Assembly (NCBI GenBank): GCA_026874595.1
Contig: CM049311.1
Span: 71,534,453-71,598,452 of the forward strand
Length of the DNA stretch: 64,000 nt
Source of the DNA: Sipunculus nudus
Lineage: Eukaryota > Annelida > Sipuncula > Golfingiida > Sipunculidae
Direction: 5' to 3'
The notes below the pieces were generated by a model, which saw only the letters and a list, made by a program, of their open reading frames with translations, made no database searches and was not told where the DNA came from. Shown here piece by piece: positions 10,692-24,665 of this stretch. Every line of letters begins with the position of its first letter. Positions within the stretch are counted from its first letter, which is position 1. The position numbers were made by a program, and so were the translations under genes.

Positions 10692-12432
10692 CAAAAATAG
10701 TTAAAACAAGATATTGTCAGAGAAATCAAACCAATGCCAGGAGTCACATAATGCTATATTGTGTTCTTTGCTGTCAAGGTTCAATAATCCTATCCCAGGC
10801 CACCTCAAGAACATAGTGCTACATATAATACCTATCATATCAATAGCCATGTTATAATGATATAGCCTTATGCCACAGTGGGATAGTATCTTTTGAATGA
10901 AAAAAAAATATTGTGTATCAGATTACCTCCAAAATCTATCTGATTGTTCCTTGGATGTTATATTTACTCTTCCATAAAATTTAAACAAAAACTGTTCACA
11001 ATTTTTTTTGTTAATTTGCTGACAGAAAATACAAGGGTAATGTATAATATCACTTCCCACCTCAGAGGTATAATAAAGCTTAGAAATACAACAGGTTTGA
11101 TTTAAACTTCCTCCACACTAGAAACAGATAACATTATATGTTCTTCATCCTTTGAAAAAAACATAATGCACATTAAAGAATAATGTTGATTCATTATGTA
11201 CAGATGAAATAGTAAAATAAGATTTAAGAAAGAGTTATGAAACTGATAAAAACCCTGTTTTGTTGGATAGTCTTGATATTAACATATACTGGATTATAAC
11301 AAAGAATAATTGCCCAGGTGAAAGTTGTTTCCCTTTTTATCCCAACAACAATAATCATATAAGCAATAAGACCCAGTAAACAGTTGGATGTAGTCAGTTG
11401 ATAAAGTAATTTGAATACATTTTTCATGGGGTATAGTCATCACCTGAACCTCCTGATTCTAACTACAGCAAAGATGAACATCAACAAGCATGAAATGTTC
11501 AGGTTAATACAGGTTAATACATTATATATAAATCATCTTAGGAAATCTGCAAAGCTACTGAGCATTAAAACATGTAAAATATAAAATCTTATCTGAATTA
11601 TTATTTCACCATAACCCTTTCCTGGAACATCCTCCGCCCTATTATACAGCCTATGAAAAACAGTTAAAAATGTTGAAAAATCAAGATATACTGCACTGCT
11701 CTAAGCAGGAAAATATCTCCTTTCTTATATTATGACATATATTTAGTAATTTGAACCCCTGTATAAATTTTCTGAGACTGTTTCCTAGAGACCAGTTTCT
11801 TGTGGTGAGCTGCTGGTTAGGGCATGTTGATATGTATGAAAAAAACCTGAGTTTGACAGGACACATTCATTTCAGCTAATTCCTGTAGAGAACTGCCACT
11901 AGTTGAGATTTACATGTAAAGCAGCAAGGCCCATCCTGTTCTCCACGGGATGCCACTCCTGGCAGTGGCCAATATTAGCCCTCATCCACAACCAGTGTAG
12001 AAGAACTGGGAGTACAGTACAGTTATTTAAAGTGTTCTCTATGTGGGCATGGCTTTTACTTAAAGGTTACTTTATGTGAGGTATCAGGTCAATATGTAAG
12101 TTATCGGTTCTCAATATTTCCATTTCTTTTTTAAATTCAGAAAAAATTTCAGAATAGCTTATATAAATACCACAATTTTGAAACACTGGCAAATTTAACA
12201 TATCTTTCAGTCCAAGCAACTTCTGACAAATATGTGTCTGTGAACAGCCAAAACTCATCATCATGAACATGACATCAGAAAAAAATTAACAAATTTTAAC
12301 ACCTGAAAAAGCAACAACAGCTCCCACATAAAAAAAAACACTTTGTAATATTGATTCTGTAGCAATGTGGTGACAGATTTAAAAAGTGTTGCATATATAT
12401 CTGCATGGCATATAAAACTAGATATTTCTTGG

Positions 12433-12450
12433 CCCCCCCCCCCCCCCCCC
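12433..12450 (+). repeat. Poly-C tract
   Basis: Eighteen C in a row (poly-G on the VPS13 transcript strand) at the edge of the 12.5-14.5 kb array. Confidence 0.95.
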
Positions 12451-12529
12451 TCAACTTGAGAAACAATATTTTTCACCAATAAGGGGGGCAAACATGGTGA
12501 ATCACTCTTTGAGGAAAGGGGATTAATTT

Positions 12530-14533
12530 ATGGCGCCACCTGTCTGGTCAACAATTAAACTCTCAAATATGGATGGATATGCCAAATCGCAGACCAACAC
12601 ATTGAACAACTCCTCAGATTTGAGCAATTATCACTTAAAACTAATGTAAGGATGGACGCCACAAAATTGCAGATTGCACCACCAGTCTTGAGATCAAGAT
12701 TGAGGAGTCCAAGATCTATGTTCTATAAGCAGCAATTACACTATGCTCAACTATTCACTACACTCTCCGCTGCAATAAACTATGGTTGCTGGTCAAGTTT
12801 GGCCATCAGGCAGTGCTATCTATGTGAAATTCCTCCTGTGTAATTTTTAACCAATCACATTGCAGATATAACCAGCACAATCAGATGTTCTTCAAGCTCA
12901 CAGTCACTTTGCACTGCAGTGGAAAGTGCGTGGTAGCACAGACTTTTTCCAACCCCCTGTTGGAATACACATGATGCAATCATCAACTTTCAACACAGTC
13001 TCTATACTGACTGGCTGCTGTGGCCTGAGGTCAGTATCTCCAATTGTTTGCATATTTCCTTTCTTGCAGTGGTACACAAGTTTGCAATGTGTGCAGCCAT
13101 GTTTGTTTACACCCTAAGCCACACAGATTTCTTCTATCAGTTGTGCAGATTTGTTTAAACGCAAAGCCAATCAGATTTTATTTTACCCATCTCAAACTGA
13201 CTGCCTGTTGCCAAACCTGAAGAATCCTGTTATTTCTCACAGAGTGTGAGTGGAAAGTCACCAGGATGTCATGCGCTGTGTTCAGAGAGTAAAGATCTAT
13301 GGGCATGCACAGTTCAGACCAATACGGCACAATACTCCTTAGAAAAGAGCATTAATTTATTCTACAAAAACGGGATGGTAGGTTGTGCCACCTGTTTAGT
13401 TTACGAGAAAATCTTCCAAGATGGATGGACATGCCAAATTTAAGACCAATACCTTGAACCACTTTGTAGATATGAGCAATTTTCACCCAAAGCACATGTA
13501 CAGATTGACTTCATAGAAAGCCATTGCAGATGGCAACACCAGTCTTGAGTAGAAGAAGGAGGAGTCCAAGATCTATGGATATGCACAATTTCAGGCCAAT
13601 AGGGCAAATCACTCCTGAGGAAAGAGCATTCATTTATTCTACTGAAATGGGCAGGTAGATGGCGCCATCTGTCTTGTTTATGAGAAAATTTTCCATGATG
13701 GATGGACATGCCAAATTTCAGACCAATACCTTGAACCACTCTTGAGACATGAGCAATTAAAACCTACATCAAACACATGAATGGACGCCACATGAAAATG
13801 TTTGCAGATAGCACCACTAGCACTGAGTATGAGATGGAGGAATCCAAGATCTTAGGACAAGCAAAATTCAGGTCAATACCTCAAATCACTTTTGAGAAAA
13901 GGGCATTAATTTATTCTATGAAAACAGGAAGGTTGGTGGTGCCATCTGTCATGTCTCAGAGAAAACTCTCCAAGATGGATAAACTTGCCAAATTTCAGAC
14001 CCATACATTAAACCATTTTCACCTCAAGCGAACGTACAGATGAATGCCACACAAAAACTATTGCAAAGGGTGCCACAAGTCTTAAATATGAGATTGAGGC
14101 ATCCAAGATCTTAGGACATGCACAATTTCAGCTCAGTATGTTGAACCAATCACTATGATGAACAGATGGCAAAAGCATGGAAGGATGCCATGCAAAAATC
14201 ATTGCAGGTGGGACCACCAGTCTTGAGTACTAGATGGAGTGATCCATGATCTATGTACAAGCAAATTTCAGCTCAAAACATTGAATCACTCCTGAGATAT
14301 GGGCTGTTATTAAAAAGACACCCAAATTCATACAGCACAATAAGGTGGCGCCACTAATCTTTGTTAGGTACAACTACATAGGTAAGCGAATAACTATGAC
14401 GGTTTTGGGAAAATTGGTCCAAAGGTCTCAGAGGAGTTATCCAGAAACAAATGCTGCAGCTGTGGTGGAAACAGTGGCCTTGGAACACAATCAAAAACAT
14501 AGTATCTGCAAAACTTTAATTTGGCGGATACAA
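12530..14533 (-). mobile_element. Old Helentron-related 140-bp array with left terminus at 14,533
   Basis: The segment 14,493-14,533, read on the minus strand, begins TTGTATCCGCC and has the same left-end hairpin and AACATAG-type flank as the complete copies, so it is a diverged left end. Below it lie units of roughly 135-140 bp. Each has a GGTGGxxCCACC core, a block like ATCCAAGATCTATGGACA, then CACAATTTCAGGCCAAT, then a block like GAGATATGAGCAATT. The units are more diverged than in the complete elements. No right-end hairpin was found, so the element is old or broken. Confidence 0.55.
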
Positions 14534-16044
14534 GTATGACTTAGGCAAATATCCCTGTATATCTGTTGAATATATGAAAATGGTCCAAGTATCCTGGTTA
14601 TGTGTTATAATAAGAAACATGAAGCAGTCAGTTAAGACATACTAATGGGATTTATGAAGCAACACTGTGTTTGGATGATTAAAGTTTACTTTGTGGGAAT
14701 TATTTATTCATGTTGTTACTCTAATAGTATTGGTGCTATATATTGTAACGTTATATGTGGAAGAATATGAACTACCCATGTATATCTCAGTATGATTGAT
14801 ATAACCCAGTATTATGGTCATAATTTAATTGCCAAATCCATCATATAATGACAACTAGTAACATCCAAGTCAAAAAGAAAAGAAATGCATTAAATCTATG
14901 AAACTGCTGTATACACTAATATTTGGTAAGTTAACCTAAGGTTTCCACTGAATAGTTACAAATGCACCAGGAAATGAAGCTTAGCATAGGTCTGTCAGAA
15001 GTATGGTCCTATAGCTGTTACAGGAATAGATGCTGTAGGATTAAAACCATAGGGCTAAGTTTCATGCACTGTAGCTATATATAACATGACCCATGATGAT
15101 TTTCAACAGATCACAGAACAAACTGATCATGACAGGCATACCACATCTCATGCACACCTTCTGTGATTTGGGGAGTATCAGTCCAATCAATATGAACTCC
15201 TAAAGGTTATTCTTCCAAGACTTTACAAAATGATTTCCATATTTCCATATGAGACTTGAACCATGTTATTTAGCTATTTTGTGGGACAGATTCATAAAAC
15301 TCATCTATCTCAAAGCAACTTTGCTGGCATTATATTTTCTCAAAAATGAATTTTTCCATTAGACTGTGATACATATATTGTTCTATGTTTCAGTTACAGA
15401 AATGAAACAATGGTCCTGAAAAATAGATTTTCTATTCCTTTTATGACTCTCTATATGAGCTATTTATAACAAATGGGGTCAATATTGCTTTCAGCACTCA
15501 ATTTTTCCATTGATGCCATGGATCAAATCAATACATTGACAGGATCCTTTCATCACATAAGCTGACAAGAGAATCTAATTCAGCAGATGTGTTCTTTTTC
15601 CAGTACACTGGTAGCACTCCAGAAAAGAATGTTGGCATCTGAAGCACTGAAGAGTATGAAAAATACTTTCTCCTTCACAGCAAGACAAGCGGTATATCTA
15701 ACATAAAAACACTACTAAATAACTGAGGAAGACCAACTGCCCCACGCATATAATATTGAAAATATGATTATTTCTGTATGGCTGACCCAAAGTAACAAGT
15801 GAGGGCTTGCAAATCCACATACATTAATGGCAACCTTGACGCCCTTCCTAGTCCTGGATCTCAACTTGTAGTTTGATATAAAACCTGATAAACATAGAAT
15901 GTGCTGCTTTAACAATATATAGTCTGAGTTCATGAATATAAATTTCTTGCAGTAATTTATTCCACGAAACAATGTGTGGGCCTTAGATATCTCTATATAA
16001 TGAAACAAAAAAAAGAAAACCAATATGGCTTTAAATCTGCATCA

Positions 16045-16100
16045 GGATTGCAAGCAAAGCTCAAGCTTATTGAAATATCATAGGTTCAAACCCTGGGTAT
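16045..16100 (+). repeat. tRNA-like SINE head or tRNA pseudogene
   Basis: GGTTCAAACCC at 16,083-16,093 fits the pol III B box, and AGCTCAAGCTTATTG lies upstream at tRNA-like distance. There is no intact acceptor stem. The flanking AT-rich sequence gives no clear SINE tail. Confidence 0.3.
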
Positions 16101-17079
16101 TTTAATATAATACTTTTTGTATCTAGCAATCTTCCAACATAAGTTTTTAATAAAATAATAATTACTAGCTGCCTTTAGCAAGGGATCAGATATATGTTTA
16201 AGGCTACAGCTTTAAAGTTTAACTGAGGTTACCACATGAGACAGAATATATATGAACATTTTTAAACCAGATTTTCCTATACTTTAATTTCCTGAAAATA
16301 ACATCTGATCAGGTTCAAGCAGTTTTTATCAGGGATGTTCAAAAAAACATATTTTAAAAAAGCCCAAGTTACAAGTCTTGGCGTCCTAAAACATTATCCT
16401 ATAAATGCCAGCTTTATCATGGCAGGGTATGATTGCTCTACATTTAAATCAAGAGCTTCTATTCTGAATAAATAAGCAAATAAGATATCACCTGACTACT
16501 GTCTCTCATAAGTCTGAAAGAATGACTCGTGCTTGTATAAATACATATTGTAGTCATTGAAAGAGCTATAGATCAGGTCCATCAATATATATTAATACAT
16601 GTACACTTCAATGCTATAATATCCAATCATGTCACTTTTTAAGGCCAGCATTTAAAGCCTTAATATTATTCACATTAGATATAAAACTGCCATATATTTC
16701 CATCTATGCATGTTAAAGTAATTTAAGAGAGAGAGAGAAAGAAAAAGAGAGAGAGCAAGAGAAATATTTTATTTGACATAAAAGTAAAGTATCCATACAA
16801 AATATATTAAATATGTCATATTTTGTTTTTATTACGTCTGGAGACTTTTGTTAAGGATTTTACTCTGCTGACAGAACAGTCACCTGTGACACATGGAGAA
16901 AGAAATTGTACATAAATATGGAGGTTTAGTGATTACACATTTCTAAAATATGATTTAATGAGGACATTGGTGAAAAACTGGGAAGATTTACAAAATGAGT
17001 TACTGAAATTAGTTTGTTATTGATTAAAAAAATTTTTTTTTGGTTTGGCTTAGAATTTTTTTGTTACAAGTGTAACAAC

Positions 17080-18100
17080 TTATCTGAAGGCATTTTTTCT
17101 TTCTATGAATTGTAAAATGTAGTTTGGAGTAGCAAATAAATCCTTGAGGACTATGAGTGAAATATTGTCAACAATGATTTGGTCAGTTTCATTTATGACT
17201 TTTTGTATTATGTTTCTCAGACAGCTGTCTGCTATCTTAATTTTTTTTTGTAACAAGGGTATCTTTATGTCTTGTGTCATGTTTGTGTGTCATGGTCCCT
17301 GTTGGAAAATTAAATGTTTGTAAATATTTTGGTACTGCTTCATGACAGTAATTATAGTAAAATTTTATTATATTTAGTCTGAAGATGTCATTAAATTTTA
17401 GGATTTTTAATTATTTAAAAATTGGTTAAGTGTTGGCATTCTATTTGCTATTTGTGATAATAATTATAGCTTTTTATTAGGTTTTTCTAATCTATTAATA
17501 TCAAAGCCCCATATAAGAATTCCATAATTTAATTGTGATGGAATAAGTGTATCATATATAATTTTAAGTATATGAATAGTAGATAAAGTTTTAATACTTA
17601 TACAATCCCAATATATTTTGAAACTTTGGTTGCAACTTCATTTTTGTGCGATTGCCATTTCATATGTTCATTCAGTGTTATACTAAAAACATTGAATCTG
17701 AGACCCTGTCTATATGTATATTTTTTATGTTTAGTTCAGGGCTTCTGTCTTGTATGTTCTTAATTTGAGTGTGAAACATCATGAATTTAGTTTGTTTTTT
17801 TTAAATTTCATGAGAATTTGTTTGCAGTTATCTAGTTATGTACTTCATTTAATTCATTGTTGATGATGTCTTGGTCTTTTATTTATTATAATTTGTTAAG
17901 GGGTTGAATAACGTAGTGTCATCTACCTAGAGATAGAAATTAAATAAGCTCCTGCAATGATGAATGTCATTCATATATATTAAGTATAATAAGGGACCTA
18001 AATTGATTCCTGAGGTACTCCAGTGGTATTAAGGTAATTTTTTGACTTATGCCCTTTAAAATCAACATATTTGAAATATTCTATTATGATTAAAATGCCA
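17080..18100 (-). pseudogene. Decayed non-LTR retrotransposon (LINE) reverse transcriptase, 3' part of ORF2
   Basis: Read on the minus strand, a GVPQ motif lies at 18,010-18,021 in the usual TTGVPQ.SI context. The matching text for the next strand (GPLLY, IYMND) is in another frame after an indel. The catalytic VDDTTLF is at about 17,906-17,926, preceded by a stop. Next comes the post-thumb region with KTKFMMF-like and MKWQSH-like blocks. A final open frame at 17,080-17,280 resembles the C-terminal tail of jockey/CR1-type ORF2 proteins. Multiple stops and indels show it is dead. The 5' half and endonuclease domain are absent. Confidence 0.7.
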
Positions 18101-18720
18101 CCCATGGTATCTGGTACTGAATTTTGTATCAGCTATTGAGTACCCAAGTTCAATTTATCTACCTGGTTAAGCCCTACACCAGATCTCTTGTACCTATTCT
18201 ACATATAACCATAAGGTTATGATCTAAATTACAATGCCATGCTGCAAACCTCTTTCATTTACATACACAAGCAGTAAACGATCCACTACAAATCCCTCAG
18301 CTGAGGACAAATGTAACAACTGATCTTGACCATCTCCATCATATATCCACTCTACATGCTGAAAATTACCATATGAGGCAGCGTACTGATATCTATATAG
18401 ACTGGTTGCTCTTATAATGAAGTATGAATGGCATTCCTGTATTTCTTCAGGGTTACATGGGTAGATCAGGCACAGAAATATATATTTGGCTCCCATTTAA
18501 TTTTAAAACAATATCTGCAGGTACCCTGGCCTTGGGGGTCGTCACAGGGTGTAAGAGCAATGGACAAATATGGTTATGATATCAGCTGATGTAAACATTT
18601 ATTCTTCTACTGCAGAAACCTTTTGGCACCAATTTGTGTCTAAGAAAGTCACTCAAATTGCATGCTGTAAAATTTTCATAATCTGTTCAGAAGGATATAA
18701 GAGTTCAAACATTATAATGA

Positions 18721-21338
18721 AACAAGGGACCTATGGGTCACGACGCTCAGCTGTTATATATGATAAAAAAATATTATTTAGAAATGAGGCACATGCTGGT
18801 TTTGTGTGGTAATAAATTTAAGCTGTATTATGAGTTGTTGTTGTTTAGCTTATGTATGATTTTGATAGTACCTTTGGAGACATGGAAGAGGATTGCTTTC
18901 ATTTATTTTATTAACAATTGGAGTACTATTGTCACACAGATTTTGACTTGGCCATATAACTTATAAGCAGAACATATAATATAAGAGTTTAACTGTTTAT
19001 TAAAAAAAATACAAATATTGTCCCAAATATAATTTTTATTAAAAATAATAAGAGAAATATATGATTGTTTTAAATGAAATATAACTGATATGATTATTAA
19101 AATAATATTAAAGAATATATTCATGAATGCATTCATGAATACATTTTGAAAGTATTTGCACGAGTATTCATATACTTTCATTTTTACCTGAATTCCCATT
19201 CTTTATGCAAGAAATTTTATAATGGAGTACATAATCATATTCGTATTTAAATACAATTACAAAGTATTCGCACCATGTCTGGTATTTATTCAATTTTCAC
19301 CAAACAATGATGTTGAGAATCCAGAATATACAAAATTCACACATTTAAATAATGATCATAAGTACCTGGTTTTAAGGCTTTTATTTATATTAAAAAATAA
19401 CTGTTAAAAATTCATTTTGGACTAATTTCACATCAATGTACACACTAGACACAGTAGGAATCTAGATTAATATTATCAACTGCATCTTTGTCTATCATTA
19501 ATTTCCTTCATATGATCCCTAATGATTAGTAATGAATAATATGATTTACTTCTTTATCATTAAAATTGAACTGAAAAATGCCATAGGTGACTGCATGGTG
19601 TTATTTGGAATATGTGACATTCTACCCATCAATACAAGATTCTTATATCATCAGTAACTGCAAGTTAATTTCCTGTTATTATAAACTAACAAATTCCTTT
19701 TCTATTTTTCTTTAATTTGTTATTAAAAACCAATAAAAATTTATTAATTTGTTGTTTATTGTTATGTTGTTGGTTAAAACTACTAGATGAGTTGGGTTGG
19801 ACACCTGGATCAACTGTGGCTGGCCATAAGCTGCCTGGATTCCTGTATGCCTCGCCTCAAGCGTGCATAATTTGATGAAAGGTCAACAAGGTCAACATAC
19901 AGGTGACTCAAGAGGGGCTGGAGAGAGCCAAAGTCTGACAGGGTCTCATAAAAAACATTAATAAAAGCTACAATTTTTGGCCAATTTCTTTCAGCTTTCT
20001 AAACTAAAAAGCTGAAATCCTTATGTGTGCATGATATGAAAATTATATCAACAGTGCTCACGGGAAACAAACGTGCCATGGTCACAGTTGGGCAAAATTT
20101 AAGGTACTAATTTTATATTTATACTAATAACTTATAAAATTTGAAAAATTCAGAACTAATTTTGGGTATTCAATTGAATCTTAATTAAATAATGTTACAT
20201 CCCTGACAAAAAAATCTCTAGCAATGCCCTTGTTAAGGGAGTAAATATATTTCTTGATTTTTTACAAAGTGCATTATGTTTGGGCCCATAACTTAAAACA
20301 ATTACGCAATACTGACATCATTCTGGGATGTGCATAGAGAATGAAAAATATGTATATTGTTTATGATTAAAGTCATATCAGTGGTTTTGATATTAGGCAG
20401 TCTTGATGTGTAACAATGGGTTTTTAATGGAAAAATGAAGTTTTTCATTAATATCTCAAAGGTATTAAGTCCTATGACCAAATTCTTGGCATGGTAGGGG
20501 ATTTTGGAGACATCTAACTGTATGCTGAATTTAAGGAACTTAGAGCTGAAACTGGGGAGCTGAGCTTTTGCAAACTGCATAACACTAGCTTGATGCAAAC
20601 AATATGTTACAAGGTGCTTGAAAACTTGATTAAAATCTACAGTTTTTGATCAACTGGTTTCAACTTTTTGGTGTTAACAGTTGAAATGCTGACAAAAACA
20701 TGCTGTGAAAATTAAATCCACAGTACTTACAGGAAAAAAACGTGCCATGGTCAAAGTTGGGCAAAATTTAAGGTACCAATTTTTTATTTTTATTAATATC
20801 TTAAAAAATTTAAAAGATTTTCATCTAATTTTGGGTATACAATTTAATTTTGATTAATTAAAGTTATATTACTTGAAAAAAGGTCCACAGCTTTAACATT
20901 TTTTGTGTTTAGTGACCAAATATCTTTCCTGATTTTTTTACAAAGTCCATTATGTTTGGGCTCAGAACTTTTTTAAATTAAATAATACAGACATAATTTC
21001 TGGCATGTACATAGGAACTATATAGAGGAATATTTATGGTAAATATGAGGAAAAACAGATGAGTGGTTATGATATTAGGCAGTCCTAAAGTGTGAAAATA
21101 GGTTTTTAATAAAAAATTGAGGTTTTTCCTTAATTTCTCAAAGGAACGAAGTTGCAAAGACCCAGTTTTCGGCTTGGTAGGAGATCTTGGGGACATCTAA
21201 CATTATGCTGAATTTTGGATTCCTAGGTCTTACGGTTTCAAAACGTGCCACATCTACGGACGGACGGACGGACAGACGGACGGACGACGGACAATGGACC
21301 ACGACTATAGCTCAGATGACTTATAGTCAGCTGAGCTA
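18721..21338 (+). mobile_element. Family-A dispersed repeat, copy 2, with internally duplicated 3' half
   Basis: It begins ACAAGGGACCTATGGGTCAC, then GACGCTCAGCTG. It ends with GACGGACGGACGG runs, ACGACTATAGCTCAGATGAC, TTATAGTC and AGCTGAGCTAA. The 3' half occurs twice, at about 19,950-20,560 and 20,640-21,338. The first copy lacks the GACGGAC run and the terminal hairpin. The end sequence contains the palindrome TCAGCTGA, which also occurs close to the start. Confidence 0.5.
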
Positions 21339-21896
21339 AAAATGAGTTGATTTGACAATCTATGTTTTTGTCTACATTGTTGGCTTTATAACAATAACAG
21401 ACCATTCAAAAGTATCAATGACCAAGTCAACCTCCCTAGCTGTTTCAAATCAACATTGATGTGGCCTGAACTATTTTCTCTTTCTTTCATTTAAAGGTCA
21501 GTAAACAATATATTAAGAAGGGAAGGTTTATAAAAGTTCATCCCTATGAGCATCACAAAGTGAAATAACTGACAAATCATTGCTGAAAAAGTCTTTTTTT
21601 AAATAAATGTACATCTGGCCATAATCTTAAAACTGAATACATGTAATTTTCTTTATACAAGGTAAGGAATGACAGGAGTATGCATTCAATCATCCAAATT
21701 CCAACATGTTTTCATGGCAAATTTGCTAAAAATATTGAATCACAAAAATCTGGCCATGTTTGGATCCATTGATAAAATTTGCACAACTGAGTTAAAACAC
21801 CACACTTACAGCTTCATGCATTAATTTTGTTGAAGAACTGATACCATGCCCTCAAGAAAAGTTTTTGTAAATAATTCAGTGAATTATGAGTTTTAC

Positions 21897-22097
21897 CTTC
21901 ATCCTGAAAGCTGCTTTTCTCGAGCTCTGCAAGTTTCTCCCGCTTGATTGCGTTGCGGAGCGCTCTTTCTCTCTGGGGGTCATATTTCCTGTCTGTCAAC
22001 GGAGCAGCCACAATGTATACATCTTCAACAAGAGCTACAGCTGGTTCTGTAGTCCCACTGAAGAGACCTGACCAAGACCAGGTGATGCTAATCCTCC
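21897..22097 (-). CDS. VPS13: VPS13 coding exon 4 (residues 62-128)
   Basis: This 201-bp exon is the largest here. It begins GRISITWSWSGLFSG and continues with VALVEDVYIVAAPLTDRKYD and a charged helix rich in Arg, Lys and Glu (RERALRNAIKREKLAELEKS). In the family this is the beta-strand I.L.IPW, the strand V...L...VAP, then R.KYD and the long charged helix at the end of the chorein domain. The acceptor is TCTTACAG and the donor GTAAAA. It ends in phase 1. Confidence 0.95.
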
Positions 22098-23725
22098 CTG
22101 TAAGACAAATACTATATAAACAGCAAGCAGAAATAAATTGATACACATTCATCGTAAAAAAGGAATCTAATTTGTCGAATATAACCCTGCATGGAAGGTG
22201 GTGCTCTGAAATTATGAAAAATTACACTTTAGATATTGTTCCTGGACCTTTTTTTAAAATTATCTAAAAACAACCTTGGATGTAGTGATACTGCCACCCT
22301 TGACTCAAAACACAACAATCAACTTCCATCTGACACTGCGCTGGACACTGATCTACTGACACCTTTCAAGGATACAGCATCTGTGAAGTCATGACTTGGG
22401 CTCAACAGATACATGTTATATAACCTGGTGGTCAACCAATGTGCTGAAACCAATAAAAAGACACATTCCAGGGTTATCTAAGTGGGTACGGTTTAATCAC
22501 TTTGAACTGTGTTGACTTTAAACCTATATATGAAATTTCAATCAAACCCACAAAACTGTTCTTCAGGTATTTTGTTGATTTATGCACACAAAAACACAGA
22601 AAATAATAACCCTCAATTATGTGCAGGAATAATGATATTGTACAAATGATCATAAAATTATATTCTTTAAGTCTCCTGTGAAGATCATTTTCTAACTCAG
22701 TGACCTTTAATTCTAGATTTTTTAAATATTTGGAATGTTTTGTCATCTTCTAAACATTTAAAATTCTTAATGTCACACTCACAACCAAACCTCCAGACCT
22801 TTTGTGGACTTATCCGTTCCAGCTATGACAATTTTAGAAAATGAGTAACTCTCCAACATGTTCACTTTGCTTCATATTTCAAAATTCATTCAAATGACAT
22901 ATATTTCTTTGTTTTTTTGTTTAAATTATGTTAAATATTTTGTAAAATATTATGAAACACCTCTTGGTTAATTTTCTAAAATGTGTGGTTTTTGTTTCCC
23001 TGTTGTTAAAATATAATAATAAAAAATCCTACATGTGTCTATTTTCAAAATCATAAGATGCAAAAACTGGTAAATTTTATTTCATTTTTACATCGTCTCA
23101 TGAAGATATCATGTGCTAAATATCAATAGGCAGAAATAGAGTGTCAAGTTTCCTCTGTGCTAGGAGTAATCCTGGAAGTATCAGAATTCAGCAAAACCAG
23201 AGGCATCAGTATATATAAGTCACTCAGATGTTCACTGAAAATATTTTTAAATAAATCAGTCTGAGTTTCAATGATAAGTACTGGTTGTTTTCTTGCCACA
23301 CTGAAAGCAAGGCAACAGTGGTTATAACAACAGGCCATCCTCATGGCTTATGATACCACTTCCTGAGAAAGTAAGAAGCTAGAAAGCCACATGTTAGAAT
23401 GCCTGTGACCATTATATCGTCAGACCTGTCATATTTTTTAATGAGACCAAGACTGTAACTCTGTCTAGGGTACTGCATCCTAGGGACAAGTGACATTTAC
23501 AACACTTCATTACAGTAACTATCATCTAACCCTGACACAAACTGAGCTAATATAAACATAATTTTATTTTTTTTCATCCCACTGAATTATTAACATAACA
23601 GACCAAGCCATAACATGCTTTACCTATGGCTATTAGATCCTCTGCCAGTCTCAAGGGAAATCACCTTTATTTGTTGGCTGAACTAAACTTCCTAAGTTAA
23701 TAAAAGGATGACTGCTATAACTTAC
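22098..23725 (-). other. VPS13 intron 3
   Basis: A 1.6-kb AT-rich intron with GT-AG ends. I see no recognisable repeat. Confidence 0.85.
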
Positions 23726-23768
23726 CTACATAGCCGGCCTTGACTTCAATAGGAAGGCCCAACTGAAA
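23726..23768 (-). CDS. VPS13: VPS13 coding exon 3 (residues 48-61)
   Basis: This 43-bp exon encodes FQLGLPIEVKAGYV plus the first base of a Gly codon. It matches the family segment LD.PF.VKAG.IG. Two tandem acceptors exist (TTTTCAG and TTTCAGTTTCAG). The first keeps the two residues FQ and gives a gapless alignment to VPS13A/C; the second would drop them. The donor is GTAAGT. NAGNAG-like alternative use cannot be excluded. Confidence 0.9.
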
Positions 23769-24244
23769 CTGAAAATAAAAGAAAATTACAAATGAACGTT
23801 TATTACACAGGCCACAGTAATTATGGCTCCATGATTAAACCACAGGTGAACATACTCATGTCCTTAAAGCATTCATTCAATAGACACAATCAATTAGAGT
23901 TCCCAGAATTTTTGTGATATATACCCCTTCAGAATAAACCAGATTTTTAATAAATTTCTAATAAACCTTGATTCTAATGAGGGCTTGCAGCTAAAACCTC
24001 CATTAGTATATAAAATTTACATGAGGTTCACCAGTACAGATTCCTGGTTAAAAGCATACAATATATATATATATACAATGATACATGAAGCAAACCTCTC
24101 ATTTACTGAACACTATAAAATTCTAAATTCTTCACAACCTGATATATGAAAAACAAATGTTTCTAATTCTAAATCCTAAACAAAACATGATAAACAAGAA
24201 AATTTGTGGAATTAATGTCCCCCGCTTTGGGATCTTGTTGTTTT

Positions 24245-24665
24245 TCATGCTCGATAAAGGACGGACAGAGTGACAGACAGAATGACAGAAGCCAGAAACT
24301 CCAAAACAAATCCCAACCAGGGTATGCATGAGAGCGATCACTGACCAAAATTTGAATGAAATCAGATAATATTTAGGAAAGTTATCCCACAGAAACGAAA
24401 ACCTGACAAACTGACAGAGTGACAGACAGACCGACAGACATAAGCCAGACACTTCAAAACCAATCCAAACGATGGTAAGCATGAGAGCAATCACTGACTG
24501 AAATTTGAATGACATCAGATATTATTTAGGAAAGTTAAAGCAGGGAAATGAAAACCTGACAAACGAACAAAGTGACAGACAGACAGAGAAAAGCCAGACA
24601 CTCCTAAACGAATCCCAACCAAGGTATGCATGAGAGCAATGTCTGACCCAAATTTGAATGAAATT
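24245..24665 (+). repeat. Tandem repeat, ~151-bp unit, about 2.7 copies
   Basis: The units are marked by GCCAG(A)AACTCC/GCCAGACACT at about 24,291, 24,443 and 24,593. Each is preceded by GACAGA/GACAGAC runs and followed by GCATGAGAGCxATC.CTGACC and AAATTTGAATGA. The copies are diverged by point changes and small indels. Confidence 0.8.

Larger units (their letters stand above)
8141..21896 (-). other. VPS13 intron 4
   Basis: At 13.8 kb this is the longest intron. It holds a MITE (8.5 kb), two family-A elements (9.3-10.7 and 18.7-21.3 kb), an old 140-bp array (12.5-14.5 kb), a tRNA-like SINE head (16.1 kb) and a decayed LINE (17.1-18.1 kb). The stretches 10.7-12.4, 14.6-16.0 and 21.4-21.9 kb hold nothing I can name. 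Confidence 0.85.

Noticed and set aside
12530-14350. CRISPR-like regular palindromic spacing
   Set aside because: The sequence is eukaryotic, the spacers are diverged copies of each other rather than unique, and unit length is 135-140 bp. It is a satellite-type array.
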